DNA of 64,000 bases. It comes from Lachnospiraceae bacterium (GTDB taxonomy: Bacteria > Bacillota > Clostridia > Lachnospirales > Lachnospiraceae). Shown here in pieces: positions 45,189 to 53,407 of this stretch. Position 1 is the first letter of the stretch, and each line of letters starts with the position of its first letter. The DNA lies in NCBI GenBank assembly GCA_017935565.1, contig JAGBHK010000009.1:1-64000 (forward strand), read 5' to 3'. Made by a program: the position numbers and the translations under genes. Below the pieces are notes generated by a model that saw only the letters and a program-made list of their open reading frames with translations, was not told where the DNA came from and made no database searches.

Positions 45189-45245
45189 GTATCGGCATAA
45201 CGATACTTTTTCTTAATTATATCGCCATAACGATACTTTTGTCAA
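45189..45245 (-). promoter_or_regulatory. Repressible promoter with twin palindromic operators
   Basis: The minus-strand -35 is TTGACA (45240-45245) and the -10 is TATAAT (45216-45221), spacer 18 bp. Two palindromes of the form TATCG-N6-CGATA sit at 45220-45235 (between -35 and -10) and 45189-45206 (start region). Their centres are 30 bp apart, about three helix turns. This is the layout expected for cooperative repression by the HTH protein of the downstream pair. Confidence 0.8.
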
Positions 45246-45250
45246 CTTTA

Positions 45251-45292
45251 AATAAAAACTCGTAGTAGAAAATTTCCTCTACGAGTCTTTTA
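45251..45292 (-). terminator. Terminator of the CARF nuclease / DUF4011 helicase operon
   Basis: ACTCGTAG (45258-45265) pairs with CTACGAGT (45279-45286), followed on the minus strand by TTTTTATTTAAAG. It separates this operon from the toxin-antitoxin promoter. Confidence 0.8.
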
Positions 45293-45313
45293 TTTGTATA
45301 GAATATTTTTTTG

Positions 45314-48300
45314 CTACTTCAATCCCACATTTCCATTCTCAAGTATTCCCATCAAGCCTTGTTCTAAAGCCTTATTTATCGCAAATTGAATAACTGTATC
45401 AATCACACTGCCAAGTCTTAAATACCCAAATTTCTTTGCAGTTTCTTTTATCAAATCTGCTTGTGAAAGGCTAATTTGCTCATTAAGAACTTCTTTTATT
45501 GCATTGATTATTTCCTCTGATGGAACATCATCCATGCTTCTCTTAATTCCATTAGAATCTTCAACTCTGTATTCATTGTATTCTTCCGGAATTTGTTCTG
45601 ACTTCCATACAAAAATTCTGTCATCATCACCAGTAAACTTAATGTCCAGTTCCTTCATAACCTTTGCAAATATACCGTCCACTCTAGCTCCGCCTCTTGT
45701 AATTTCCCAAGCAGCATACAATTTCTTCATAAGATATTTTCTGCTAATTGGCGCTTCAGTATCAACGATTTCTTTTGCAACTGCTACAAGTTTTGGAAAT
45801 GCCGCTTCTTCATAAAACTCATCAGTTGCACCTTGAACTGCTATATCGGCTGACACATAGTTTTTCTTATTTTCAAGTAATATCTGTGTTTCTTCAATCT
45901 TTTCAAATTCCATGCCACCTATGACTGTAACATTTTCTGGAACTTGTTCAACCTGTTCTGCTTTCATAGGTTCATTTTTAACATCAGTTCCTGCATTTGC
46001 ACCATCCGCCATCGCAGGTTTTTCAGGTACATTTTCTATGGCGATTTTTATGTCCCTCTTCACTCTTTCAGGGTCATCAAGCCAATCAAGCGTCCAAATA
46101 CGCATTACTGACCATCCAAGACCTTCCAAAACTCCTGTCTGCGAAACAAATCTATCACTTGCAGTTGCAGTTTCCTTGCAATTCTCACCGTCAATAAGAA
46201 TACCTAAAATATATGTATCCTTATTCTTTGGATTTACAACACCGATATCCATTTTATATTCTGAACATCCAATATTGCATTTAACATCGTATCCCATATT
46301 TAAAATTTCATTTGCAATTTCCTCGATAAGATAATCCTTGGCTTTTGAATTATTATTTACTCGTGAAGCTAACATATTCTTGCCACGCTCAGCAAATTCA
46401 AGGAAACCTTTAAGTCCTTCAACACCTTCTGAACGAGTACGTGATAAATCAATCTGTTCCGGTCTTAAAACCGAATAAACAATCATACTCTTACGCGATC
46501 TTGAAATAGCAACATTTAAACGTCTCCATCCACCATCGCGGTTCAATGGACCAAAATTCATAGAAACCTTGCCATCCTTATCAGGACCATATCCTACAGA
46601 GAAAAGAATTACATCTCTTTCATCACCCTGTACATTTTCAAGATTCTTAATAAATATCGGTTCTTTTGACGCTCTATCAAACTCTTCTAATTCAGGATAT
46701 TTCTTAAATTCTTCATACAGCAAATCATCAATGAGATTCTGCTGAACAGAACTAAATGTTACAACACCAATACTATCATTTTTAAGTTCATCGTCCTGCA
46801 ATCTTCTAATAATTTCTGCAACAATCGCTTCCGCTTCCGCTCTATTTTGTTTAGATTTACCCTTATCATAGAAACCATCAAGATGTACCATCTTAACTTC
46901 TGATACTAAATCTCTTGGCGATGGGAATGTATAAAGTTTATTGTCATAATACTTCATATTGCTGTACGCAATAAGGCTTTCATGACGTGAACGATAATGC
47001 CATTTTAAATGTTCTTGTGGCATTGAAATCGCCAAACAGTCATCAAGAAGACTTTCCAAATCCTCCTGCTCCATATTTTCTTCATCCACAACATTTGCCG
47101 AGAAGAAACTTGTTGGTGGCAACTGTTTAGGGTCACCTACGATAACAACATTTTCACCTCTTGCAATAGTACCAACAGCCGTTGATGTTGGAAGCTGCGA
47201 AGCCTCGTCAAAGATTACCAAATCAAACTTAGGGAAGGATGGGTCAATGTATTGAGCTACAGAAATAGGGCTCATAAGCATACATGGACACAATCTTCTA
47301 AGAAGAGTCGGTATCTGCTCAAATAACTTTCTCAAAGGTAACATTCTACCATTATTTTTAATTGCTTTTTTGAGAATTCCAAGTTCAGAACTTGCAGCAC
47401 TGGCAGTATTATTTGCAGGCACATTTGCTGAAAGTCTTGCCACCAATTCCTGAACCGTAAGTTTTTGATATTTATCAATTATTTCTTTATAATGAACAAT
47501 CATGTCATTGTACTGTTTGCCATTAAAATCTGCCAATCGCTCATCTTTAGCAATAGTATGTAATGCGAGCGCATAATACAAATTAGATGAATATGAAGCC
47601 ATCAAATCTGCCGCGCTAATCGCACCATTCTTATACGCTTCACTGACATTAGTAAGACCTTCATTACATAACTTTTCATTAATTTGGTTAAATGTAACTT
47701 TATTTCTAAGTTCGCTAATATTATTTACATAGTTAGAAAGCGTATGTTTTAAGGCCGAAATCCACTCAACATTACTGTCAATCTTATTCATATCAATGAT
47801 ATATTTGGTTTTCAATGTATCAATCAATGAAATATACGCCGCAACCTTTTCCTTACATTCACTAAGAGCACTATCTGTTTGCACTTTGTCTGTTGCATTT
47901 AATATTGCAGTCTTATCTTCGTCTGGCATTGCACTCACAATCTCGTGTATAGCTTTTGTTTTATTAAGCGCCATCAAAAGATTATTCCAATCTGATGAAA
48001 GTCCCAAAAACTGGCCTGATAAAGCACCGCTTACTTCTGCTGGTGTAAGTAAAATTTCTTTCTTCTTATCATTTACAGATGAAAGTTTATCGTATATTGA
48101 CAAAATGTTTGACTTATTTATATTACCAGGAACCTTTGCATACATTTTCATTTCTTTGACCAATTTTTTCTGACCAAAGAATTTAGGAATAAACCAAGAA
48201 GTATCTGCTTGCTTCCACATAAGTTTTGCATTTTCCACATTGTAATCAAATACAGCATTTTCAAACTGATTACCAAGTTCGTTACACTCCACCTTGTATG

Positions 48301-51148
48301 CATTTCCTGTATTAATCAATGTTTCAATGTGGCCGATTAATCCCTCATAATTTTTAGAACCTAGAACATCATTTAAAACTATAGCCTTGTCATACGACAC
48401 GTCCACAGCTTCCATCAAATCTTCTATCATCGGTCTATTCTTATGGGAAACTCCTGCCCAATTAAAAATAATATCCAATTCCTTTGCGATATCATCAATT
48501 TGCGATAATGCATTGTTTAAATCGTTTTGCAACTCACCTCGAAGTTCAATTGAATATTCCTTGCCCTCATATCCAACAAGTGGATGGTATGCATATTCTC
48601 CAATTTCTTCTATTGCTACACCATACTGCCTAATAATTTCATCCCACGATGCAATCTTTTCTTTAGTAATATTCTCAATGCCTTCCTTTGCAAAGACTAC
48701 TTTATCCTTCTTGTCCACATTTTTTTCAAACATTTCAATGGCTTCGTATAAAGAACTGCCATAGTCTCGTTTTTGATGAATTGCTTCAATTATGTAATTT
48801 AAATCATTTTTAAGTTCTGCCAATTTGTCCGCAGTTTGTTCATATTCCTCTGGCGATTTGATTCTTCCAACCTCTAATGCCTTGTTAAGTTCAGACAAAA
48901 CTGAAGATTTATTAGTCTTGTTTGAATGCAATTCAAGGCAGAATGGATCAAGTCCAATCTTTGCAAGTCTCTTTTGAACAACGCTTAACGCCGCTTGTTT
49001 TTCCGCAACAAACAAAACTGATTTTCCATTATACAATGCATTGGCAATCATATTCGTAATAGTCTGTGATTTACCTGTTCCAGGTGGTCCGTGAAGAACA
49101 AAACTCTGGCCTGCTGCCGCCTGTGCGATTGCCACTAACTGGGATGAATCAGCAGCCATTGGAACAGCCATTTTCTTCATATCTAACTTTTCATCCAGTT
49201 CCTCTGCAGTAAGCATATTTTCAAGGGGTTCAAAACTTAATGCACCATTAATAAGGCTGTTTACCACCTTATTGCTCTTAAGTTCATCAGCCCTATTTCT
49301 TATATCATTCCACATTACAAACTGGCCAAATGAGAACAGTCCCACAAACGCCATTTCTTCAATATTCCAACGCTTTTTTGCCATTATCCCCTGGCGAATT
49401 GTGTTATATACCAAAGGTAAATCAATGCCATGTTCATCTTCTGGCAATGGGTCAAGCCCTGAAATATCCACCCCATAATCCTGTCTTAAATATTCAAGTA
49501 AAGTTACATTTATCTGCGCATCTTCCTGACGGCTTCGAATAACATATCCTTTATGTTTAAGGCTACGAACAATTTCAACAGGCACAAGTACAAGTGGCGC
49601 ATATCTAGCCTTTTCTGCCACATCTGTTTCATACCAACGAAGGAAACCTAATGCCAAGAACAACGTATTGCTACCGTTTTCTTCCATGCTCACTTTAGCC
49701 GCACGATAAAGTCCCTTTAAATTCTTTTCAAGTTCCATTGAATCAAGAAATGTTCTAATTCTAAAACTCTTAAATTCTTCTGTGGCAATATTTTTAATCA
49801 AATCTTTCTCATTTTCGATTTCGAAAATTTTCGAGTCTTTCAAAGTTACAGTCCACTCGCTAGGAGCCTCCATAACCCTAAATTCCTTACCATCAGAAAG
49901 CATATCTTCAAGTTGTCCTAAATCTGCAGTCATAATCTGGAATGCATTTTTATTTACACGGAAATTAAGCAATGTATTTCTCAAACTGAAATCAAGGAGT
50001 TTTCTCTCCCATATTTTCTGTTTTGTAATAGGCTCATCACTCTTTGCAACTCTTGATAAAAGCGAATTATCCAATGTGCTAGGGGCAACATAATTTACCC
50101 AGCCTTCCTCTGATTCTAATGTATTTGCATCGGCAATTTCCTCTTTTTTATATGTGAGAGGAATTGGACGAATTCCACTTCCTCTGCTTCTTTGAATATC
50201 AATAATACATTCAAATTCATCAGATTTAAGTAAATGATCCTTACCATGTTTCAAACTAAGGTCAAAATCCACAGTTTTTCCATAAACCATATCTGTACAT
50301 TCAGCTAATAATATTAATTCAGCACCTTCTGCCACTCTTTTTTCCAATGCAGAAATATCATCAATCATACAATCTGCAAAGGTTTCTTCTTCAAGCCAAC
50401 AGCCTATGTATGCATGTGTTTTATTAAACACCAACAACGGATGTAAACCAACTGCTTCAATGCAAGATGCATAAAGTACAGCCAAATCAATGCATGTTCC
50501 CTGTTTATCTTCAAGCACTGTATGTGGCAATCTAATTCTCTGTCCTACAGTTTCATAACTGGCAGGTGGATTATTGTAAATAATATTCTGTTTCTTTATA
50601 GCTTCATATATCGCTGCCATCTGTAATTTAACATTATTTGCATTTCTTGTCTGATACCCTGTAAATGAAGGATTGCTTGTCCAACCATTTAATACTTCGG
50701 CAGCATCTTTAATAATCGCAGAAATCGCAGGATGATTTGGAGTCACAAAGGATGCTATTATTTCTGGCATCACAAGTAAACCACTCCACTCATTTAAGGC
50801 AAGCAGTTCAATGCTATTATCTTCTGAAAACAATACATTTTCGCCCTGAACAACTTTAATATTAATAGTTCCAACCATCTTTTCAGTCAATGAAAATAAA
50901 AATTCACTTTTCAAACTAATTCTAACAGGTGCAATCTCAACAGATGAACCCGCTTTGATTTCTGCCACATTATATACAAATTCCTTTGCAAAATCTGGTT
51001 CAAAACTAATCTTCACATCAATATTACTAACGTTTTCCTGTGATTCATTATATATCACCAAATTTCTCACTATAGGAACATAATTTTGCTGCATTGCAAA
51101 ATTAATTGTTTTAGTTATATTTCCACCTACTTTAATATATCCTTCCAC
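45314..51148 (-). CDS. Hhe-like defence protein: transglutaminase-like + DUF4011 + SF1 helicase + Vsr-like nuclease + DUF3320
   Basis: A 1944-aa protein starting GTG at 51148 (AGGAGG 6 bases upstream; a TTG at 51166 also exists). Around residue 217-255 a transglutaminase-like core is seen: GTCIDLAVLYASC (Cys), THAYIGCW (His), then a Cys/Asp stretch. The DUF4011 region (about 360-500, LLDFSLRNTLLNFR) precedes the SF1 helicase: GPPGTGKSQTITNM (about 685), VIFDEASQLPTSTAV (about 1313), GDPKQLPPTSF (about 1337) and GDERDVILFSVGYG (about 1508). Then comes a restriction-like region (NIGCSEYKMDIGVVNP, YILGILIDG, about 1620-1655) and a C-terminal DUF3320-type domain. The helicase, DUF4011 and Vsr-like domains match the architecture reported as the single-gene anti-phage system Hhe. 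The helicase calls are firm; the nuclease and system names are from memory. Confidence 0.85.
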   Translation of the reverse strand: MEGYIKVGGNITKTINFAMQQNYVPIVRNLVIYNESQENVSNIDVKISFEPDFAKEFVYNVAEIKAGSSVEIAPVRISLKSEFLFSLTEKMVGTINIKVVQGENVLFSEDNSIELLALNEWSGLLVMPEIIASFVTPNHPAISAIIKDAAEVLNGWTSNPSFTGYQTRNANNVKLQMAAIYEAIKKQNIIYNNPPASYETVGQRIRLPHTVLEDKQGTCIDLAVLYASCIEAVGLHPLLVFNKTHAYIGCWLEEETFADCMIDDISALEKRVAEGAELILLAECTDMVYGKTVDFDLSLKHGKDHLLKSDEFECIIDIQRSRGSGIRPIPLTYKKEEIADANTLESEEGWVNYVAPSTLDNSLLSRVAKSDEPITKQKIWERKLLDFSLRNTLLNFRVNKNAFQIMTADLGQLEDMLSDGKEFRVMEAPSEWTVTLKDSKIFEIENEKDLIKNIATEEFKSFRIRTFLDSMELEKNLKGLYRAAKVSMEENGSNTLFLALGFLRWYETDVAEKARYAPLVLVPVEIVRSLKHKGYVIRSRQEDAQINVTLLEYLRQDYGVDISGLDPLPEDEHGIDLPLVYNTIRQGIMAKKRWNIEEMAFVGLFSFGQFVMWNDIRNRADELKSNKVVNSLINGALSFEPLENMLTAEELDEKLDMKKMAVPMAADSSQLVAIAQAAAGQSFVLHGPPGTGKSQTITNMIANALYNGKSVLFVAEKQAALSVVQKRLAKIGLDPFCLELHSNKTNKSSVLSELNKALEVGRIKSPEEYEQTADKLAELKNDLNYIIEAIHQKRDYGSSLYEAIEMFEKNVDKKDKVVFAKEGIENITKEKIASWDEIIRQYGVAIEEIGEYAYHPLVGYEGKEYSIELRGELQNDLNNALSQIDDIAKELDIIFNWAGVSHKNRPMIEDLMEAVDVSYDKAIVLNDVLGSKNYEGLIGHIETLINTGNAYKVECNELGNQFENAVFDYNVENAKLMWKQADTSWFIPKFFGQKKLVKEMKMYAKVPGNINKSNILSIYDKLSSVNDKKKEILLTPAEVSGALSGQFLGLSSDWNNLLMALNKTKAIHEIVSAMPDEDKTAILNATDKVQTDSALSECKEKVAAYISLIDTLKTKYIIDMNKIDSNVEWISALKHTLSNYVNNISELRNKVTFNQINEKLCNEGLTNVSEAYKNGAISAADLMASYSSNLYYALALHTIAKDERLADFNGKQYNDMIVHYKEIIDKYQKLTVQELVARLSANVPANNTASAASSELGILKKAIKNNGRMLPLRKLFEQIPTLLRRLCPCMLMSPISVAQYIDPSFPKFDLVIFDEASQLPTSTAVGTIARGENVVIVGDPKQLPPTSFFSANVVDEENMEQEDLESLLDDCLAISMPQEHLKWHYRSRHESLIAYSNMKYYDNKLYTFPSPRDLVSEVKMVHLDGFYDKGKSKQNRAEAEAIVAEIIRRLQDDELKNDSIGVVTFSSVQQNLIDDLLYEEFKKYPELEEFDRASKEPIFIKNLENVQGDERDVILFSVGYGPDKDGKVSMNFGPLNRDGGWRRLNVAISRSRKSMIVYSVLRPEQIDLSRTRSEGVEGLKGFLEFAERGKNMLASRVNNNSKAKDYLIEEIANEILNMGYDVKCNIGCSEYKMDIGVVNPKNKDTYILGILIDGENCKETATASDRFVSQTGVLEGLGWSVMRIWTLDWLDDPERVKRDIKIAIENVPEKPAMADGANAGTDVKNEPMKAEQVEQVPENVTVIGGMEFEKIEETQILLENKKNYVSADIAVQGATDEFYEEAAFPKLVAVAKEIVDTEAPISRKYLMKKLYAAWEITRGGARVDGIFAKVMKELDIKFTGDDDRIFVWKSEQIPEEYNEYRVEDSNGIKRSMDDVPSEEIINAIKEVLNEQISLSQADLIKETAKKFGYLRLGSVIDTVIQFAINKALEQGLMGILENGNVGLK

Positions 51149-51168
51149 GGCTTTCCTCCTACGCAAAT

Positions 51169-52338
51169 TTATATCTCATTATCAACTTCGATTCCCATTT
51201 CACTAGCACGCATAGCATATCCTGCTGTCAATCCCAAGCCTGCAACCATAATCTTTTTAGCGTATTTACCGCCAAATCTATTTGCAACAGTCTCAAGTTC
51301 ATACAATGCCATCTGCGTAACTTTTCCATTTTTGCAAGAAATAAATACTGGCCTGTAACCTTCAAGAAGCATTACATCCACTTCATTTTCAACACCATCG
51401 TCCGCTTTACCTACATCAGCATCCCAATTGATGTTTACTCCCACTTTGCAATCCTTATATTTTTCTGTATTTTTGTATTTATAAAATGTATTTAATTCTA
51501 GCAGTTCTCCCGCTTCAGTTATACATTGTTTAACCATTTTATTTTTATATTCAAACTCTAATTTCCCATCACTATTCTTAACATTTATAATGACTCCAAT
51601 ATTTTTTAAGTCATAAAAATATTTCTTAAATACCTCATATTCTTCAACCCCCTGTGTAGATGTAACAATAGAATTCACCTTCTTGCTCCATACTGATACT
51701 TTCGTCTCAGAAGTCTCATATCCTGTAAAACTTTTAAAAACAGTAGAAATGCAATTCCAACGCTTCTTGTTTTTCTTTGCAATTTGCCACATATTTTTTA
51801 CATCACATTCAAATTCTTCGCTATTTACATAGTAATCATCACTCTTTTTTTCATTATAATCAATAGCTCCACCGTACATTTCTATTATATCATCTAAGGT
51901 AATCTTTACTTTCCTCGCTTGCACAAGTGTATCAATTCGTCTTCCACCATTTTCATTAAGTACCTGTAACTTTCCTGTTACAATATCAAATCTATGCATC
52001 GGCAATTGATATTTTGCCGATAAAATACCCATGGCCACAAGCTCAAGCTCCTGGCCTCCTGTCAATTCGAAGAAGCATTGGTTACCATTTGCCGTTTCGC
52101 TTTTGATAACCTTTTCAACTTCTTCTACTATCTTATCCAAATTATTTTTATCAACGATTTTAAACTCAACATTTTCAATATCGCAAATTTTTTTCAATGA
52201 CTTTTTTGTAATATTGCATTTTTCAGGTGTCATATCCGACTCGTAACCAAAATAAATAACCTTATCCATCTTAAAATTTATGCATGTTATAAGATTCTCT
52301 ATAGGCTCATCGTCGAAAAATTCAATATCTATATTCAT
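51169..52338 (-). CDS. CARF-domain nuclease, DUF1887/Card1-like
   Basis: A 389-aa protein. GGAG lies 7 bases before ATG 52338, giving MNIDIEFFDDEP. The N-terminal ~150 residues form a Rossmann-like sensor: KVIYFGYESD, then CFFELTGGQELELVAMGILS (about 87-106), matching the CARF motif TGGTK-type of DUF1887 proteins. After a winged-helix-like linker, the C-terminus holds a PD-(D/E)XK nuclease core: ENEVDVMLLEGYRPVFISCKN (Asp at about 320, Cys-Lys at about 333). This matches Card1/Can2, nucleases switched on by cyclic tetra-adenylate made by type III CRISPR. No CRISPR or cyclase gene is in the window, so the signal here is unknown. It is 20 bp ahead of the Hhe-like helicase in one operon. Confidence 0.85.
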   Translation of the reverse strand: MNIDIEFFDDEPIENLITCINFKMDKVIYFGYESDMTPEKCNITKKSLKKICDIENVEFKIVDKNNLDKIVEEVEKVIKSETANGNQCFFELTGGQELELVAMGILSAKYQLPMHRFDIVTGKLQVLNENGGRRIDTLVQARKVKITLDDIIEMYGGAIDYNEKKSDDYYVNSEEFECDVKNMWQIAKKNKKRWNCISTVFKSFTGYETSETKVSVWSKKVNSIVTSTQGVEEYEVFKKYFYDLKNIGVIINVKNSDGKLEFEYKNKMVKQCITEAGELLELNTFYKYKNTEKYKDCKVGVNINWDADVGKADDGVENEVDVMLLEGYRPVFISCKNGKVTQMALYELETVANRFGGKYAKKIMVAGLGLTAGYAMRASEMGIEVDNEI

Positions 52339-52371
52339 GTTCACACTCCATATTTTTATCATTCAAGTATC

Positions 52372-52400
52372 ATTTTATCGTAAATTCAATATATTGACAA
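52372..52400 (-). promoter_or_regulatory. Promoter of the CARF/Hhe-like operon
   Basis: Minus-strand -35 TTGTCA (52395-52400) and -10 TAAAAT (52372-52377) with a 17-bp spacer, about 35 bp ahead of the CARF gene. It lies just downstream of the rubredoxin gene, so the defence operon has its own promoter. Confidence 0.6.
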
Positions 52401-52408
52401 GTGTGACT

Positions 52409-53026
52409 TTACACCTCTTTAAACGCATCAACTCCATGTTTACAAAGCGGACAAATAAAATCTTCTGGCAATTCACCTTCATGCACATATCCGCAAATTG
52501 TACATACATATTTTTTTGTACCATCATCCTCTTTTTCTTCTTTTTTAGGAGCCTGTGGCTTTATATTGCTATGATAATAAGCATATGTCACAGATTTATC
52601 ACTATTTAACACTTCACCATCTGTAATTTCAGCAAAAAAGACTGTATGCGATCCCATATCTACTGTCTTTGTTACTTTGGCTGAAATATATCCATTTGTT
52701 CCTTCTGTTACATATAAAATACCGTTTGATGCTCTTTTTGCATTTTCATAATTTGCAAATTTATTAACAGTTCTTCCACTCTGAAAACCAAAATGCTTAA
52801 ACAATTCAAAATCCGCTTTCTCTGAAATAATAGAGATATTAAACTTCAAAGTCTCAAATATCATTTCATTTGTATAATTGTTTTTGTTTACAGATATCAT
52901 TAAAGTTGTCGGTTTGTCCGCTACCTGCATCACTGTATTAACGATGCATCCGTTATCTTTTCCCGCCCAATTTGCTGTTAAAACATATAATCCATAACCT
53001 AAATTAAATAAAACTTCTTTTTGCAT
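52409..53026 (-). CDS. High-molecular-weight rubredoxin (flavin reductase + rubredoxin)
   Basis: A 205-aa fusion. The start is ATG 53026 (GGAA upstream; an in-frame start at 53059 is less likely). Residues ~5-150 form an FMN-binding flavin reductase-like split barrel (LNLGYGLYVLTANWAG is close to the start; NGCIVNTVMQVADKPTTLMI). A Lys/Glu linker follows. The C-terminal rubredoxin has two CxxC iron sites, YVCTICGYVHEG and FICPLCKHGVDAF. In anaerobes this Hrb protein hands electrons from NAD(P)H toward oxygen- or NO-reducing flavoproteins. It is not clearly linked to its defence neighbour. Confidence 0.93.
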   Translation of the reverse strand: MQKEVLFNLGYGLYVLTANWAGKDNGCIVNTVMQVADKPTTLMISVNKNNYTNEMIFETLKFNISIISEKADFELFKHFGFQSGRTVNKFANYENAKRASNGILYVTEGTNGYISAKVTKTVDMGSHTVFFAEITDGEVLNSDKSVTYAYYHSNIKPQAPKKEEKEDDGTKKYVCTICGYVHEGELPEDFICPLCKHGVDAFKEV

Positions 53027-53115
53027 AAAATTCCATTCCTTTCTTGATACTATTTTCACCTATATTAATAATTTTAAACCATATAAAGACGTTTTGCAAA
53101 CATATTATTTATCTT

Positions 53116-53400
53116 CAATTCGCAAAATACAGATTTTAAGAGTGACAGATTTTTGTTTGTTTTAATAACTCGTACGTATATCTAGAAGATTATGTAATTT
53201 TACAATCATCGACAGATGATAAATGTAACTTCGCAATACATACTGTTTGAACAAGCGGAGCTTGTGAGTTTATGTATGCGAAGTTTAATATCATTATCAT
53301 CTGTCGATGATTAGTAAAATAATAATCTTCTAGCAATACGGGAGAGTTATTAAAACAAACAAAAATCTATCACTATATAAAAATTGTACTTTGCGAATTG
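53116..53400. repeat. Palindromic intergenic element, copy 3 (inverted)
   Basis: A 285-bp element in the opposite orientation to copies 1 and 2: AACTTCGCAATACATACTGT is on the left and TTTATGTATGCGAAGTTTAA on the right. Ends are CAATTCGCAAAATAC and TACTTTGCGAATTG. It sits directly after the stop of the NlpC gene (7 bp away). Confidence 0.9.
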
Positions 53401-53407
53401 AAGTTTT

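Noticed and set aside
45189-45245. XRE-regulated phage-type operator switch
   Set aside because: Only one promoter and two operators facing the toxin-antitoxin pair are present; no divergent gene or integrase.
52409-53026. Rubredoxin fusion as part of the CARF/Hhe-like defence operon
   Set aside because: A separate promoter lies between them, and Hrb is a known redox protein in anaerobes; shared transcription is not needed.
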